From contig NC_081824.1 of NCBI RefSeq assembly GCF_030867095.1, positions 136,243,433-136,307,432 of the forward strand: DNA of 64,000 nucleotides, written 5' to 3'. The DNA is from Alligator mississippiensis (taxonomy: Eukaryota > Chordata > Crocodylia > Alligatoridae). A model generated the notes under the pieces. It did not search any database. It was not told the DNA's origin and saw only the letters and a list, made by a program, of their open reading frames with translations. Positions 27,301-42,300 of this stretch are shown one piece after another. Position 1 is the first letter of the stretch, and every line of letters starts with the position of its first letter. The translations under genes were made by a program, and so were the position numbers.

Positions 27301-30300
27301 TTGTAGTTTTGTTGTAATTGCACAATGCAGGGCACCTGCAAGAAGCATGATTTGTGTGGTAATAACCTTTATTACCACACAAATTATTAGATTGACTTTA
27401 TAGTCAGGAGAGATGTTAGACAAGTTTTGAGCATAAAGTGCCCTCCTGGAAATGTCAAAAAATAGATAGCAGGTAAATAGCACTTGGATTAGAGGAGAAA
27501 GGAGCCAATGTGCCCCAGAAACCCTGATAGTTGCTTCCAGACCTTTTGCTCCTAAGTCAGGCATCATGTCACAGAGCACCTTTTACAGTCTTAATGAGTT
27601 CCGTCTTATAAGCATTTGGATTTTTTGCCCCTGCAGCTCCGACTAGAAGGCTGCCTTGAAAACTGAGTGCTCTAATGATTAGGAAGTTCCTCCTCATTTC
27701 CAGCCTGATTTTCTTCCTGGTTAGTTTGCACCACTTTTGTCCTTGAGCTTAAAGGGTTGTTCTTTTCTGTCCCTTGTTCACCATTCCCACTAATGACTTT
27801 ATAGCTGGCAATCTTACCCCTTCTTAGCCTTTGTTTTTTTACACTAAACAAGTACTTGTAGCCTCTTATCTTACAGGCTTGCCATTCTTCTTCTCATCCT
27901 AGTAGCCCTCTCTACCCGTGTTACAGTTTGAATTCATCTTCTGTGAACACGGGTGACCAGCACTGCACACACTGTTCTAGAGGGGGTATCCCAGGACCTT
28001 ATGCAGTGTCATTGTTATCTCCCTCTACTGGAAGTCCCTCTTCTGATGCACTCTAGGATTGCATTTGCCTTTTTCATTCACAGCATTACATTGGAGGCTC
28101 ATATTATCATCCTTTGATTATCTGAGGTCTTTCTCCACCTCAGCTGATAGAAGATTTTGTTGTTAGGCCTCAAGTACATGACCTTCCATATTATGCTACT
28201 AAATTTCATGCTGTGTCTGTTAATCCAATCCTCAACAGCCTCCATTCCTTTCTGTATGTTATGCTGATCCTCTTATGGGTGAGTGAAGCCCCCAACTTCA
28301 TATCATCAGCAAATTTTATCAGCAGCCTCCTATACTCTGCACCAAGGTCATTAATGAAAATACTAAACATAATCTTGCCCACCCAAGACAGTTCTTTGAG
28401 GAGACCCACTAGTAACTTTACTCCAGCCTCATCCTTCCTTTTCCATAACTACCTTTTTCTGTCTCCCCCTGTAACACTTTACTGTTCCTCTAGTAAATCC
28501 TCACTTTCTTGAGCTTCTGTAGTAGTTTCCCATGTTGCAGCATATTAGATGTTTTGGTAAACTCCACATAGATGAGAGAGGCCTTCCTGTAGCTAGAGAA
28601 TCAGCTATCTTGTCCAAGACAGCTATTAATCTAGTATTATCTACCTTTCGTAAACTCATCCCTGCTTTAGGAGCCTACCTCTCATCCTTTCAGCCTTTTT
28701 TCCATATTTCTACATTCCTGTATATGTTTAATAACTCCTTCCATACTTTCCAGCCATTTTAGGATTATTGCAGACTATCAAATAACTGCTATATCATTTC
28801 AATTATGGAGAGATGGAGGGACTGCAAAAACTGTCCCTCAACTCTTTCAAAAATTTCCTTTTCCCCTTCTTTCAAGTTGTAGTGTACACTGAACAGCAAT
28901 TTCTTTGTGGTGCAGATGTATCTGGCAATATTTTTAACGTGACCAATTGGCATGTTATGATTTGTTGTGTGATATTCGCAAATAGTGTGCTACAAATGTA
29001 ACGTCTGCCAGGGGCCAAAGAGTTTGTTGTAGATAGGAATGAAGTCAAATGCCCTTTTTAAAATCTTAACACTTGTGTACTGAACTCTGCAACTTCAGAA
29101 ACTGGCATAGGAAGCAAAAAGGAGAATTCCCAATTTCATATATTAAATGTTGGGGGTCACAAGTCAATGGGATACGGAGAGATAAATACAAATAGATACA
29201 CATTAAGATTAAAGTGCATGCACTTAATGGCCAAATAACAGATAACAAGTAATAGCATTGTGGTATCTTCACTCAAAGAAACTGGTACCCTCCCATACCT
29301 ACAGAAGTGCCTCAAACCAGCTTCCAGTCCTGAGAGCGCTCAACTGCTGTTCGCACGTCCGAGTTCTGCTGCTAAGTTCAACAGTCCTGGTTCTGTTACA
29401 CTTTTGCCACGCTAGCCTCTGCTACTGTGTCTTTGTTCTGCTGCAGCTTCCCCCATGTTCAGCCCATGCTCCTGTGATTTCTGCCACTTCCAGTTTCCTC
29501 CTTTGTCTCTCAGCTCCCACAATCTCCAGAAGCTGTAGTTTTCATACAGCCAGCAGTTTTTACAGTTCAATACAGCTAGTAGAGCAGCTCCCCCTGCTGT
29601 CACACAGGTATATTACAATTTGCTTACACAATCAATCCAACATTTGGACTAGCTGTAAAAGACTTGTAACTCAACTAGGGGCTCCATCTCCTTACCCTCC
29701 TCATTCTGCATAAATTCTTATCTCAGACTCACTGTTCTTCACTGTACTTGTCCTGTCTTGAGCGCTTATTTTTATTCCTGAAAACATTTGAGGAAGCAAC
29801 CAGCATTTAGGGCCACACAGGATTTCTCTTTTGTGTCCCTTAACTACATGTGTATTGTTAGAAAATACAGATTCTTCATAGGTACTAGGTCTGTTTCCAT
29901 TTGCTAGATAGAATGAGGAAAAAGGTCATATTTTAATAAGACACTCTCACACCTAGTTATAAAGGTCTCTTATCAGCTGACCCTTGAGTTACTGCTTTAT
30001 CCTTGTCTTGTTCAAGTTAATAGTTTTTGTTTGTTTGTTTTTTCACTTTCTTTTTTTTTTCATATTTTGTAACTCAGGTCTTGAGGGTAGAAGCCATCCT
30101 TTAGGTAGAGGACTCAGGAGTTATGTGAAATGCAGCTTTCTGAAATTGGTTGAATCATTATTACAGCAATGTAAACTCTAATGATGTTTTGTGCTATATA
30201 GCTGGAGAGATCAATCTCCTAGACAGCGATCTGAGTGTTGAAACTAAAATCAAACACACTTGGACTCCTGGTGCCCTGATGTATTATGGAAGAGCAGAGC

Positions 30301-33300
30301 TTCAGGCTTCCGATCACAGGTAAGGGCTTAAGTTAAGATGAGCTTTCTCCGATTAGCGTGTGACATGCTGAAATGCCTCTTTGATGTGAAAGGCAAACAG
30401 TTCCTTTTGATGAATGGTATGTGCTTACTCTGATAGGAGGGTGGCAATGCCAATGGCCTGATTCTAATTCTGCTCTGTACTGTGATTGTGAGGAAGAGCT
30501 GCAGAGACAGCAGATAGTGGATTTTTTTGACAGTTCTGGTCAATTAAAGGCACATTGCTGAAAGGCTCCAATCCAGCGTTCTGCTAAAATGAAGGCAACT
30601 GAGATGTGTAGCCTGGGAGGCTTACATTGTATCTGGCCAGGACGCTGGGGATGTGGATGTGAATGAACGCAGTGGCACCCTGAAGGACCTCATCTTCCCT
30701 GCTTCTCTGCAAAAGGGAAGAAGGGAAGAGAGAGGAAGCAACAGCGAATTCCGCTCTTTGGTCTACACTATTAACTTTTCTTCAGAGGAGTCAGCGTGAT
30801 TGCAGATCACCTTCCTTTGCTCGGTGTCTTGGTATTATTTCGCTATGTTAAATGTGCCTCAAAAGCTTGTCTGTTTTGAAACAAGCTTCTGTCAGTATCC
30901 AAGCATGCTCTTTGCAGAGACTGTTGAACAAGCAGTGTTCAGTGAATCACAGTAGCCGACCCTGTGCTTCCTCAGCATTGTTACACAGGAGAGCTGCTTT
31001 GCTTTCCTCCAGCAATGGAAGAACATTCTTCGTACAAACAACTTCTCTGTGTCAAGGCATTGGCACCGCGGGGGTCTCCAGCTCGCAATGGAACTGCCAC
31101 ACTCGTTATAAAAGAATCTGATGCAGTGTTCTTTGAAGCAAGGCTGTTGTACCTTAGTTCCCAATTACAGCAAACCTTACTACAATAACTAGGCTTTTAA
31201 CACCACTTTTTAATTACTCTCAGTAGGCTTACTTTCTGAAGCTTATGTTATCAAAAGAGGCTCCACGGTATCTTTTCAGCATACCAAAATACGCTAATCA
31301 ACGTTGTTTTCAGAAATAATTAACGTTTCCTGCAGAAAGGTTTTGGGTTTTTTTCCTTTTCGCTACTCCCTTTATCTCAACTTTTGTGTTCTTTCTACAT
31401 GCTGGCAATGCACATTACAGCCCCTGCCACATTGCAAGTAGCAGGTGGCAATTCCTAGAAGTGCAAGTGTTCTAATTACTGCCCACAGTTTATTTGTAGG
31501 GATAATCTCGAGGATGCAGATTGCATCTACAAAGAGAAGTGAAGCCTTGGCCCTTTTGACAGCGTGTTCTGGTTAACTTAAGTATGACACAGGGAGAGCT
31601 AGCTCATAAGAAATGATTCATGACCAAAGAGCATATGGTTGATATGTCTGTACTACATAAGCACTTTATACTTAAAGGCGGGGGTGAGGGGGAGTGGGGG
31701 GGGGTGGAATGGTGCAGTTGCACCCCCTCCCCCCTTTGATTTGTGGTCCATCAAAAATTTAAAACCAACTGCTTGGCAGAGGCAGCAACATTTCTATTGA
31801 GGCAGCAGTGAGGAAATCACCTGACTTCATGACTCATTATAATCTACCTGATTCCATCTAAACTCTTCATTCCTCAGGTGTTAATACCACTCTCCTGTTT
31901 AAATAGTCTTGATGTTCCACTAGTCAAACTACCCTTCTGCAGTTCTGCTGTCCCTTAGCTGCTCCTCTTTATGTAGCTCCTGTTTCACAGCACCGCAGGC
32001 TGTTTTTAAGTCTAACTAAAAAGGTTAAGTCAGGCTTCAAAAATTAAACTCAGGTGAACATCAACTCAGGTATGGAAATAACTTTCAGGAAGCATTGGAT
32101 GTACTGTTAAGACGTTCAAGGCCAGATTTTACTTTATGCATTTAATTACAACAGGACATCTTTTGATTATTTTTTGCCTCGTTTGTTGTATTTTTTTTAT
32201 TTGTAAGATATAGCAAATTAATGCACATGCCAATAAATTGGCATTTGTTTTTGCTTTGATCTTAAACTGAATAATATAGCTCTAGGCCCCTAGCACATTA
32301 GTAAAGCTTCTAGTTTCTTTTTACCTGGAGATAATTGTTTGTTGTGTTATATGTGATGATGCACCATACCATCCGTACCTTCCTTCTCAAAATCCTAGAG
32401 CTGCCCATACTTAAAGGTATATTGTCCTCTTGGTATTTGCTCTTGGGGCTACAGCAAAAAAACTAGGAGCCAGAAAGAAAAACATTGTTCATGACCTTGA
32501 ATCATGTAACACTTAACCTCCATTAATCCTAATGGGAAATAACTGCATTCTCATACTACGCAGGAATGTTGTGGGAAAATCGATTGTATTAAGCATTCTG
32601 GTGCCTTTTAGATGGATGATCTTTCAGGTGATCTCTCTCTTCCAGCACGTTGTCATAACTCTATTTTAGCTAAGTATTGTGGGAATTAGTATCTGGGAGA
32701 TCACATGAGGCAGGTTCATCTGTTGCTGGAAAAAAGGTATAATAATCCCATGGAGCAATGAACTGGGAGTCAGGGTGCTTGGGCACATGTAGGTACTCCC
32801 ATGCTTTCTGTCAGCTACCCTGGCACCATTACAGCTGGTACCTCCCAAGGGTGCGCTTGGCATTTGGGCAGCACAGCTGGTGAGGAGGAGCTCCCAGAAG
32901 CATAGATTTGGCTGTGCCCTATCACTGCCGGGTCATGGCAAATACTACCTGGTGCTAGAACTACTGCCCTCAGAGGCAAGTGAGTTGTGAGAGGTCCTTA
33001 CTGTGTGACCTTGGACAGGCTGTATAATGTGGGGATTACCCACATCAAAGGGGGTTTTGTTAATGTCCATACACCCAAACATTTGCACATCCTGTGGTTT
33101 GAAGTTTATTTGAAATAATGCAAAAGTAAATATCTGTGCGTATGTGTGTGTACATGTGTACAAAATCTAGGCCCGTGTTAGCTATTGTAGAAGTGGAAGT
33201 CCAAGAAGTGAATGTGGCTGCCCGTGAGAGTGTTTTCCAGGAAGTGTCATCCTTCCAGGGACCACTGGATGCCACCGTTGTGGTCAATCTCCAGACACCA

Positions 33301-36300
33301 ACCCCTGAAGAGAAAAACGAATTTCCTGAAGACTTGCGTACAGAGCTTATGCAGATATTTGAGAATTATGGCATCATTGTTCTTGTCAGGTAAGTGTTTA
33401 CTCTGTGATGCATTCAGTCTGTTTAAAAAAATCCTAATTAAAATAAAATCAACTCTGGGGAAAAAGACAACAATTTCAAACTGTAATGTCTTATCATTAG
33501 TAGAAGAGATGAATAATTACTTGCCAGATACCTCTCAGTTTCCTACTGTCCCACTAAAAAAATTGCCCAAAACAGAGGACTAGCTCGTCTTTGGGGACTG
33601 GCTTTTGTGACCCCTCAACCTACTAAACTTGAAGCCAGGTGTTTAATTCTGCACCCTGCTGGAAGTTTTGTTTCAATCCAGTGGCGTCACTTTAAGGGCA
33701 CAGGGTAGCAATTGGACTTCTTTGTTAAGGAAAACAGCCATAGCTTGGCACTACCTTATTCGCAGCACCTTTTGTGAAAGACAACAGGAGAAAAGAACCC
33801 AGCAGAAACTTGAGAAGGCTAGCAGGATTGCATGGTGCCATTGAAATGGAAGGCTTTTTACACAGTACTTTTCAGCTACAGAGTACAATTAACTAGGATC
33901 ATGCTGGGTCACCAAAAGCTGTCATCCATAGTGGAATATAACAAATCTAATCTCCTGGTGACAGTGCACATGGTTGGACACCAGGTCCTGGAAATAAGTT
34001 GCCTGGCAGTTGAGCTATTTGTGATTGGGAATATTTTTGGTAAACATTATCTATCATCTTGACACTGCTTTATAGCTTCACACATTCCCCAGAGGCAGAA
34101 AAGTGTTCTGGAGTGGTCTTAGGACCTCAGGACCACATGACCTGTGAAGGCTTGATGTGTTACACAGCTGCAGCAAAGAGTGAGAAAGCAGCAGGCTTCT
34201 CTTTTTCACACCTCTGTGTAGCTCACAAAACACTGTAGACTGTCTCTCAGGCCACAGGAAAGGCACTTTGTGCCCTAAAGCTTGTTCACCAGCTCTCCCA
34301 ACTATACAACTGGTCCCATAAAAGATATCACAGAAATCCTTACCTTTAGGACACTGTGGTTACCTTTAGGACATTGTAGTAATGGTTGAGGAGAATGCAT
34401 GCTTTTTCTGATGCAGTCTATGTAGTGTTAACCCAGAGCAGCTGAAGCAGAGAGAAGGGGGAAATGGTGCAGATGAAAGGATGGATGCAATATTTGCTAA
34501 ACCTCTGCTCATACCAATGAACCTTTGTCTCAGGAACAGTGTACCATTAAAATGCACTCTGGGTCTTTATGAGGGAGGTGGGGGTATAAAGACAGAGACA
34601 ATGCTGGGCAACATAGTGTTACCTGCTACAAAGAAAACATACTTGTAAGTAAAAGCTAAATGCAAAAAAAATTGTCTATGTAAAATTATTGGCATCACTG
34701 TGAAGCCTACTATGTATTTCTGGAACACAAACTATACTGTTGTTTTCTCTGTCTGTTCCTGTTAGGATAAATGGAGGACAGATGCTGATAACATTTGCAG
34801 ACAGCAAGTCAGCTCTTAATGTTTTGGATATAGATGGCATCAAGGTACAACTATATCATGTTTGTTTTAATGAATTTGCATGCATTGTATGTAAAGGTGG
34901 GTTTCTAAGATTATAGTGAGGCACTATAAATTGGTAGTTTTGTTTTCAAGGAAACTGAAGACTTCCAGTGCTCATGGATCCCATAGCCATGAGGCTTAGC
35001 ATTTTGCAGATTGTCCTTTATTAGGAAGACAGGACATTGCTTCTTATGGAGCTCCCTCAGAAACAAAGTTCTGGAGCCAGTCTGCGATATCGCTACAGAA
35101 CATGTGGACTTTATGACTATTTAGTCATTTGAAGTAGTACTCTGGGGAACACCTTTGCCAAGTCCTCTTTATGCTTCTTTAATATAGTACAAAACCTCTT
35201 TGGCATCAAGCATCATGGTGCCATTGTGATTTGAGTATGAAATGGATCAGTAGCAACAATTCTAATCTACTTCATGACATATTTCCATAAAGACTGTAGC
35301 TGCATTTTTTTGTTAGCTGGGCATTTAGTTTTCATTTGGTTTGCTTTGTTTTTTTTCTGGTAGTTGGGGTGCTCCTTTATCATTAGTTATCAGACTACAA
35401 GGTCTCGGGTGAGATTTCCAAAATGTTTGCATGAACACACGCTTTGTGCTTCAAGACACTGAAGCAGTTTTGAAAATTCCATCTCTGTAGTCATTTTAAA
35501 AGCTGTATAGTATCATTTCTCTGATATTTTATATTTTGCTCTCAGATGATAAATAATGTGCTGAGCCACTAGAAATTGCAAGGTTTATGTCAACACAAAT
35601 GCTTTGAAGAAAGGCAGCCACAATGTAAGTGTGTGCCCAATAAAAAACAGAGTTCTTCAGTCAATACATGGAAGGTTAATTCGTAAGACTAGAGGATGGT
35701 CTTTTTCCTGATGATGCTAGGGGAAATGCTTCCTTTTCATTGAGCTTCTGAAGTAAATATGAGGCCATCTAGATTTCTGCATTATTCTTATTTCCTTAAA
35801 AATGAAACAATTCCTTCTTGGCTTTAGGTTAAAGGTAGAGCTGTGAAGATCCGGCCCAAGACTAAAGATTGGCTGAAGGGTCTTCAGGAGGAAATCACTC
35901 GAAAACGAGACAGTTTTGTACCCATGTCACCTACAGCAAACTCCTGTCTGTTAGAGGAAAACTTTGACTTCTCAAGTCTAGACTACGAATCAGAAGGTCA
36001 GCAGCACAATTATAGTCTGAGTTAAGAGAATTCAGCTTTCTCATTTTGTGGGAGGGGACACAGACCTGTATGATTTCTAATGAAACAATAACTCTAAACA
36101 ACACATTCATAGCTAAAACCCTCACCCTGCATTGTATCACACAGAGCCTTGATGATGAGAGAGGATATCACCTGGCCACATGTGCTCAGTGTTATAATAT
36201 GAACTATCAAAGTCACTGTACATTAGAACGATCCCTATACAAAACAAAGAACAGTGAAAACGTGTAATCAGTTAGAAGTTTGCTCAGCTTTAACTCTCCT

Positions 36301-39300
36301 GCATAGTAAAATCATTTTAATTGAAGTAAAAAGAAAGAGAGACTGTGCCTTTCATAATATCTATGGCCAAATCTTTTTCAGGTGATATATTAGATGATGA
36401 GGAGGAGTATTTGGATGATGTGCTGCCTCAGCATCTAGTAACAGAGATATCAGAAGACTTTCCTGAGGGCCCTGAACATTTTGCCTCTGTAGTACTTTCA
36501 AACAAATCTCTGATGCTGACGGGAAGGAATTCACATCTGTGTAAAGGTAACTCACATGGCTTCTTTAAAGCAGGCCTGAAAGATTATTTTCTTGTTTCTC
36601 TCTATGGGCATTGCCCTGTTGACCTGTTACATCATCTCTTGTGTTTAACCTGTAAGCCCTCCAGGGTGGAGACCACCTTTCTGTTGTGTATTCAAATAGC
36701 ATCGGGGACAATGGAACCATGGTCCTTGATTGAGACTCCCAAGCACTATGGCAATACAAGTAGTAGTTAATAAAGCTTTAGTCTGAACTTTTCTGTATGC
36801 CAGGAGTGGCCAACCTGCAGATTGCAAGCTGCAAGGTAGCTCCCGGGCAGTTTATATGTATGTGGCTCCTAAAAAAAGTAATTTAATGACAAATTATGTG
36901 AATTTTAGCACTGTACTCATGTTATGGACTCCGGGGTATTTATCTCACAAGTTATATGTCCTGAAGCTCTTGACCGTGTCAAAGTTTTAGTTTGTGCCGA
37001 GAAGGGGTTAGGAACTTTAGCCACCTTTGCTCTGTCCTGTTTGGGACAGGGTAGCTGTGCCTCAAAGGGGTGCCTTGCTATCTGTATTACATATTAGACA
37101 GAGGTAGGCTTACTGCCATTTTTAAATTGGTCTTGTATCACATAGAACTAAAGCATACTCCACAGAATTGTCCCTATTGTCCTTTATGTTCTTGTTAATG
37201 GTGGCCTGATCTGGGAGGCATTTGACAGGTTTCCTTTAACTTTAGTGGGCTTTAGAACAGGCCCTAATGCAATAGGCATGGCTAACAGTCAGGGAAGATC
37301 CACAATGGGCAGGAAGTGTGATTGCCCCAGGTCACCATTTGCTCTGGGACTATCAAATATGTACCTACTCATGTGTCCCACATCCAGGGCAAGGGGGAAC
37401 CTCAAGACTTTTCTCCATCTCTACAAAGACCTATGTACCCCACAACAGCCAATAGAATCTGCACTTTCCAGAAAAAATGGAAATATAGTCAATGAACTCT
37501 TGCAAAGGAGTTCCTGTCACCTCAAAGACTAGCCAACCTCTTTGCCCTGCTTCACTCCCATTTTACTTATTTGGGGCAATTTTGAGGCTCAGTCACCCTC
37601 TGACGTTAAGCATGGTGAGCTTTAAAATCCTGCGCATTGCCCAAGATAACTACAGTGTTACCTTGGATATGTGCAGTATTCTTCCTTCATAGTGTTGGGA
37701 TCCTAAAGCTATTGACATAACTTGGTAAATTTATCTTAGTGACTGATTTAAAGGATAACCATCCTGATGTAAAATTACAGATGCTCTGTGTCTGTTTGCT
37801 TTTGGAGTGATCACCTTAGGCAGCGTCGCAAATGTGCAGTATTTTTCTTCCTGTCCATCTGTTTTGTTGTAATGTTATAATGCAATAAGTCTTTAAAATG
37901 AACCATATGAAGCTATGAAAACACTGGTCTCAATTACATCTGGACCTAGCCTTGCTGGTAATGCTGCTCTCCTGGATTGTGATCTGGCTTCACTTTAGTG
38001 GCCAAGCACAGTAAGACTGGGCCAGAAGTTGAACACTTCAGTGCAGCAGTAAACAGTCTGGTCATTGCCTCTCTTCTGTCCCCCTCTTTACTATTCATTT
38101 GAAGAGGATGATCTTTCAGCTACAGAGGCATGGTCTGTCTTCCAGTATAAAATGGGAGTTTTAATCTATGCTAAAGACAGTCAGAAAGAGTTAATAAAAA
38201 TCAAATGAAATTCATAACTTCATGCTGACCAGGGCTCTAAGTGCTCAGTGATTTATAGCTCTCTTCACTTATCTTGAGTGCAGCTTGGTCAGTCCTAGTG
38301 ACCTGACCTAGAGCCAAGAAATAGCCTCAATGTATTAAATGCCATCAAACCAGACATTTCACATTGCACGGGGAGTTGTCCTGGTCAGCGTGCAGGTGAT
38401 TCATTAAACCACAGGGAACCACAGTAATTCTTTTCAACCATACAAAGGCACACTTGACTAACTCATGAAGTAAACAAAGCACAGTTTGATGGGAAGGTGG
38501 TTGCAGCTGGGGCTTTGTGGGTCCCGACTCTCTCCAAATCCAGGCTGGCTACACATTACATGTGGGTTGAAAGCCTCTGACATTTCAAAGGTCTCCCAAG
38601 TATGCTTGTGCTGCTCCTAATGCAGTGGATGCCAACAGTATACAAGTACTATGGAAACAGATGGAAACCAAAGCAACAGTGGAAGCACCAGTGCAGTCTG
38701 TGTTTTTGAGGTCAGCAAAGGCACAGCCTGATCTCACTTAAGCCTGCCCAATAAAAAGTATTGGCCATCATCTTATTTTTGCTGAGTGATTGTCTTGCCT
38801 GAAGATTATTGCCAAAATTCCCCACCATGCCTTTTGTCCTCAGTCACGGTACTGGTACATACCTCTGTCTTCCCCAGGCAAGCCCTTCCTTATTCAGGTC
38901 TTGGCTCTGAACATCTGGCAAGATAGCACAGCTTCCCAGCCGTGTCGCTGAGGCTGCTCTCTGGTATTGCATGGGTACAAGAAATCACGAGGAAGCTCAA
39001 TATTCCCTGCAGAGCAGGGCTCTGTAAAACAAAAGGAGGTTAGGTTTGTGCAGAAATGCCTGAAGAGAGAGCACTTTCTGCTTTGTTTCTTCCCCTCCTC
39101 TCCTCCCCCCACATCTGCAGCCAGCAAAGGCAAAACTGAACCAGATGCCCCTTGAAGACCAAAAGCTTTTGGGACTGGCTGCCTGACTGGGCAAGAAAGA
39201 AAAACAGGGAAAGTGAAATGAAAGCTCCTGCTTCTGCTAGCTGTTCCCTGCAGGACAAAGTCAGTTTCTGCTTCTGACCTTTCTAGCTGTCAAAGAGAGG

Positions 39301-42300
39301 CCAAGGCGGGATGAAAGATGGTCTAATAGGCCAGGCGTTGATAGCAGAGTCCAAGGACATAAAGCAGAGGCAGACATGCTAGGCCCAAAGCACTGCTAAA
39401 AAGCACAGAGCCAAAAAACAGACAGTTGTTCTCTTCCATGTTAGCCACGAGACTGGCCTGCTTCTGTGCCAGAGAAAGCTCTGTCACCACTTAGCAAGTG
39501 GGGCAAGTTTGCCTTTCCTGAGAGCATGACTGCCTTCAGGTGCTTGGGAAAGGCCATAGGAACTGGCCTGTGACTAGTCCTCATTACCAGGGATCCTAGT
39601 TTTCTCTGATTTAAAAAAAAAAAAATCCCCAATTTTTGGTTTAAAAAAGTAACCCAAAATTCACATTTTTCCATGATTAAAACAAAACACCACTATATAG
39701 CTATCTGTATATTAGTGGTGTTTCATTTCAGTCACAGAAAAATGTGGATTTTGGATTACTTTTTTAACCTGAAAATTGGGGATTTTTTTTTATCAGAGAA
39801 AACCAGGATCCCTGCAGTCATCACTAACGGCTCATCAGAGTGTGCGAATCACAGTGTATCAGTGTGGCTGGCTCTTGGGAGCTGGCAGTGTGCTATAGTG
39901 GCACTAAAGGCTTTGCCTAGAGGGCACCCAGGCTAGTAGGGTGAACAACCCTGAAGTCAGAGGTGGGTTGTTTCAGCTTGAGCTATTAATGGCACTAGTT
40001 ACAGTGACAGGAACATATTTGAGAAGAGGAGTGGGGGGGTTTCTAAGGTGGAGAGTGTGCTGCCTGGGGCAAGCATCACAGAAAGAAACAGAGAGATGAA
40101 AGAGGGGCGTCATACTGGCTTGTTAAGGTGGAGCCTTCTAGTTGGGTAACCATGTCTTGCATCTGAATCACAGTTCTCTTTTTCCTGACCCTTCAAGTTA
40201 GGTCATCTCTACCATAGTTTTTCAGATGGTTAAAAAACAGCCTTTTCTTGTTATGAACTGTCCCCTAGACGATGCTGACTTGGCTGAATTAAAGCAGGAG
40301 TTGGAAGAGGGTGGGGATTTCCGGCATCGTTCTCCCATCAGATCTCTGTCTGTTCCAAACAGGCTTCGCCCACCACCGCCCCCACAGCGCCCTCCCCCTC
40401 CTGGTAAGATTTCACGTTCTTTTTTAAAGTCACCCCTCTGTCAGCACAACCCAGTGGCCACACTGTTGCTGCCAGTGTCAAACCAATGAATACGCAGGCC
40501 CGTGTTTTTTTATTTTTAAGACAAGCGGCATATTTGCCTTCACTTTCTGCATTTCCCCCCTGGAGGTGGCTGCAGTACGATGACAGGTGAAATAGGCTGG
40601 AATGAAAGGTATGCTTGAAATGAAAGTCCTTTCTTAGCTTTAATCAAATCCTAATGGCATACAAAGTTCCTTACCAATGCATTGGCTTCCTGGGGGCTAG
40701 TATTTATTAGGTATCCTCATATTTATTCTCAGTGATTTAATGTTTTAAGAAAATGATCTGTTGGGCATTTCCCATGGCACTTGCTAGTTTTAACTTTAGT
40801 GCGCACTATTCCTATTGGATATTTTAAAAGGATTTTGTGCTGTCTGATCTTACCCTTTTCCACTTGGCAGGGAACGTTTTCACCCCCTTCTCCATGTTTG
40901 GAATAAAACTGAATGAAACAGAGCTTTTCTTGTCTTCTTGGTGTTAAGTTAGGTCATTCTAGGGTGAGAGGTTCTTTCATTCTCTGTTTAAAACGAGGTA
41001 CACACTTCATCCCATTACAGAGAAAGCACCACACTGGCTCCCAAGTTTGAAAATTCATTCATGTTCTCCTTGCAGCTGGAACATCTGTCAAAAAATCACC
41101 ATCTGACAGTCCCACCTCTTCAAGAGGACACTCCCTATGCTCCATCTTGGCAACAGCAAAACTTCTCCCAGGGGCACCTCAGCAACCAGTGAGTCCTCCA
41201 TCATCACAGCTCCAAACACCTCAGTTAGAAGGGGATGATCTGCTAAAGATAGTCTGATCACACCAGCCAGCAGGTGATGTAACTTAAGGCAGGTGGGCTG
41301 AGCAAAGCAGCAAAGGTGGAGTTTTGGGATGACCCAGAAACTCTGAGATAGAATCAGAGACCCCAGAGAAAGCATGTTGCACATGCATATGCACACCACA
41401 TGCAGGCCACATGCTGTTAAAATGATGGGTTCCTTCACAACTTGAAGATTCATACATTACAAAAACCAAACATTCCTGTCCTTAAAATGCTTATACTACC
41501 TGCTACTAGCTGGATTTAGTCACTGCAACCTTTTGCCAGTGGCTTCTCTTTTGTGCAGACATTTAGCCTCTATAGACAAGACACGGCACCCCTGCAAATC
41601 ATCCAACAGAGAGGCCACAGCAGGTGGGGGCTGTGAGGCCAGCTGGCCCAAATTAACTTGTTATTGTACTGAAATCCCAATGGTTCAGATGGCTGGGGAA
41701 GTAGAGGGTGAGCATGGTTAAAACCCATACAGGACAGGTAAGTTTTATATCACTTACAACTGATGCAGCCTGAGTTTGGCATGATGAAGTTGTACTTCAA
41801 TACTGTATTTTTCACATACAACATGCACCCCCCCCCAATCAGACTCCCAAAATTGGGGTGCATGTATCAAGCAGGGAAGCTGATTTTCTGTGCCAAAAAG
41901 AAAAACACCCTGCTTTGATCCCTGGTCCACGGCACACTACAGTGCACAGCTTGCAGATCTGAGGGTTGCCCCGGAACCATTGTTTTCCAGCAGGATGACT
42001 CTAATTCTTTTTCCTCTCTTTATTCTCATAAGCCCAAAGTCCGGACTGGAATAAGCAAGCCTTATAATGTCAAGCAGATCAAAACCACCACAGCTCAGGA
42101 AGCAGAAGAAGCTATTAGATGTCTAATGGAAGCAAAAGGAGGTGAGCAGAGCTATCCAACAGGAATTTAAAATCACCAAAGAACAAAAACTCCAGGTTTA
42201 TTCCATCCTCCCTCAACTACCACCCAGATAAGAGACTCATTTCCTTTCAAAAGCTGAAATCAAACAAAAAACCCTGCCTTTGGGTTATAGTGAGATTTCC

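Noticed and set aside
29258..29713. 151-codon Cys/Ser/Leu-rich + frame
   Set aside because: C/T-rich intron DNA with no domain or splice support.
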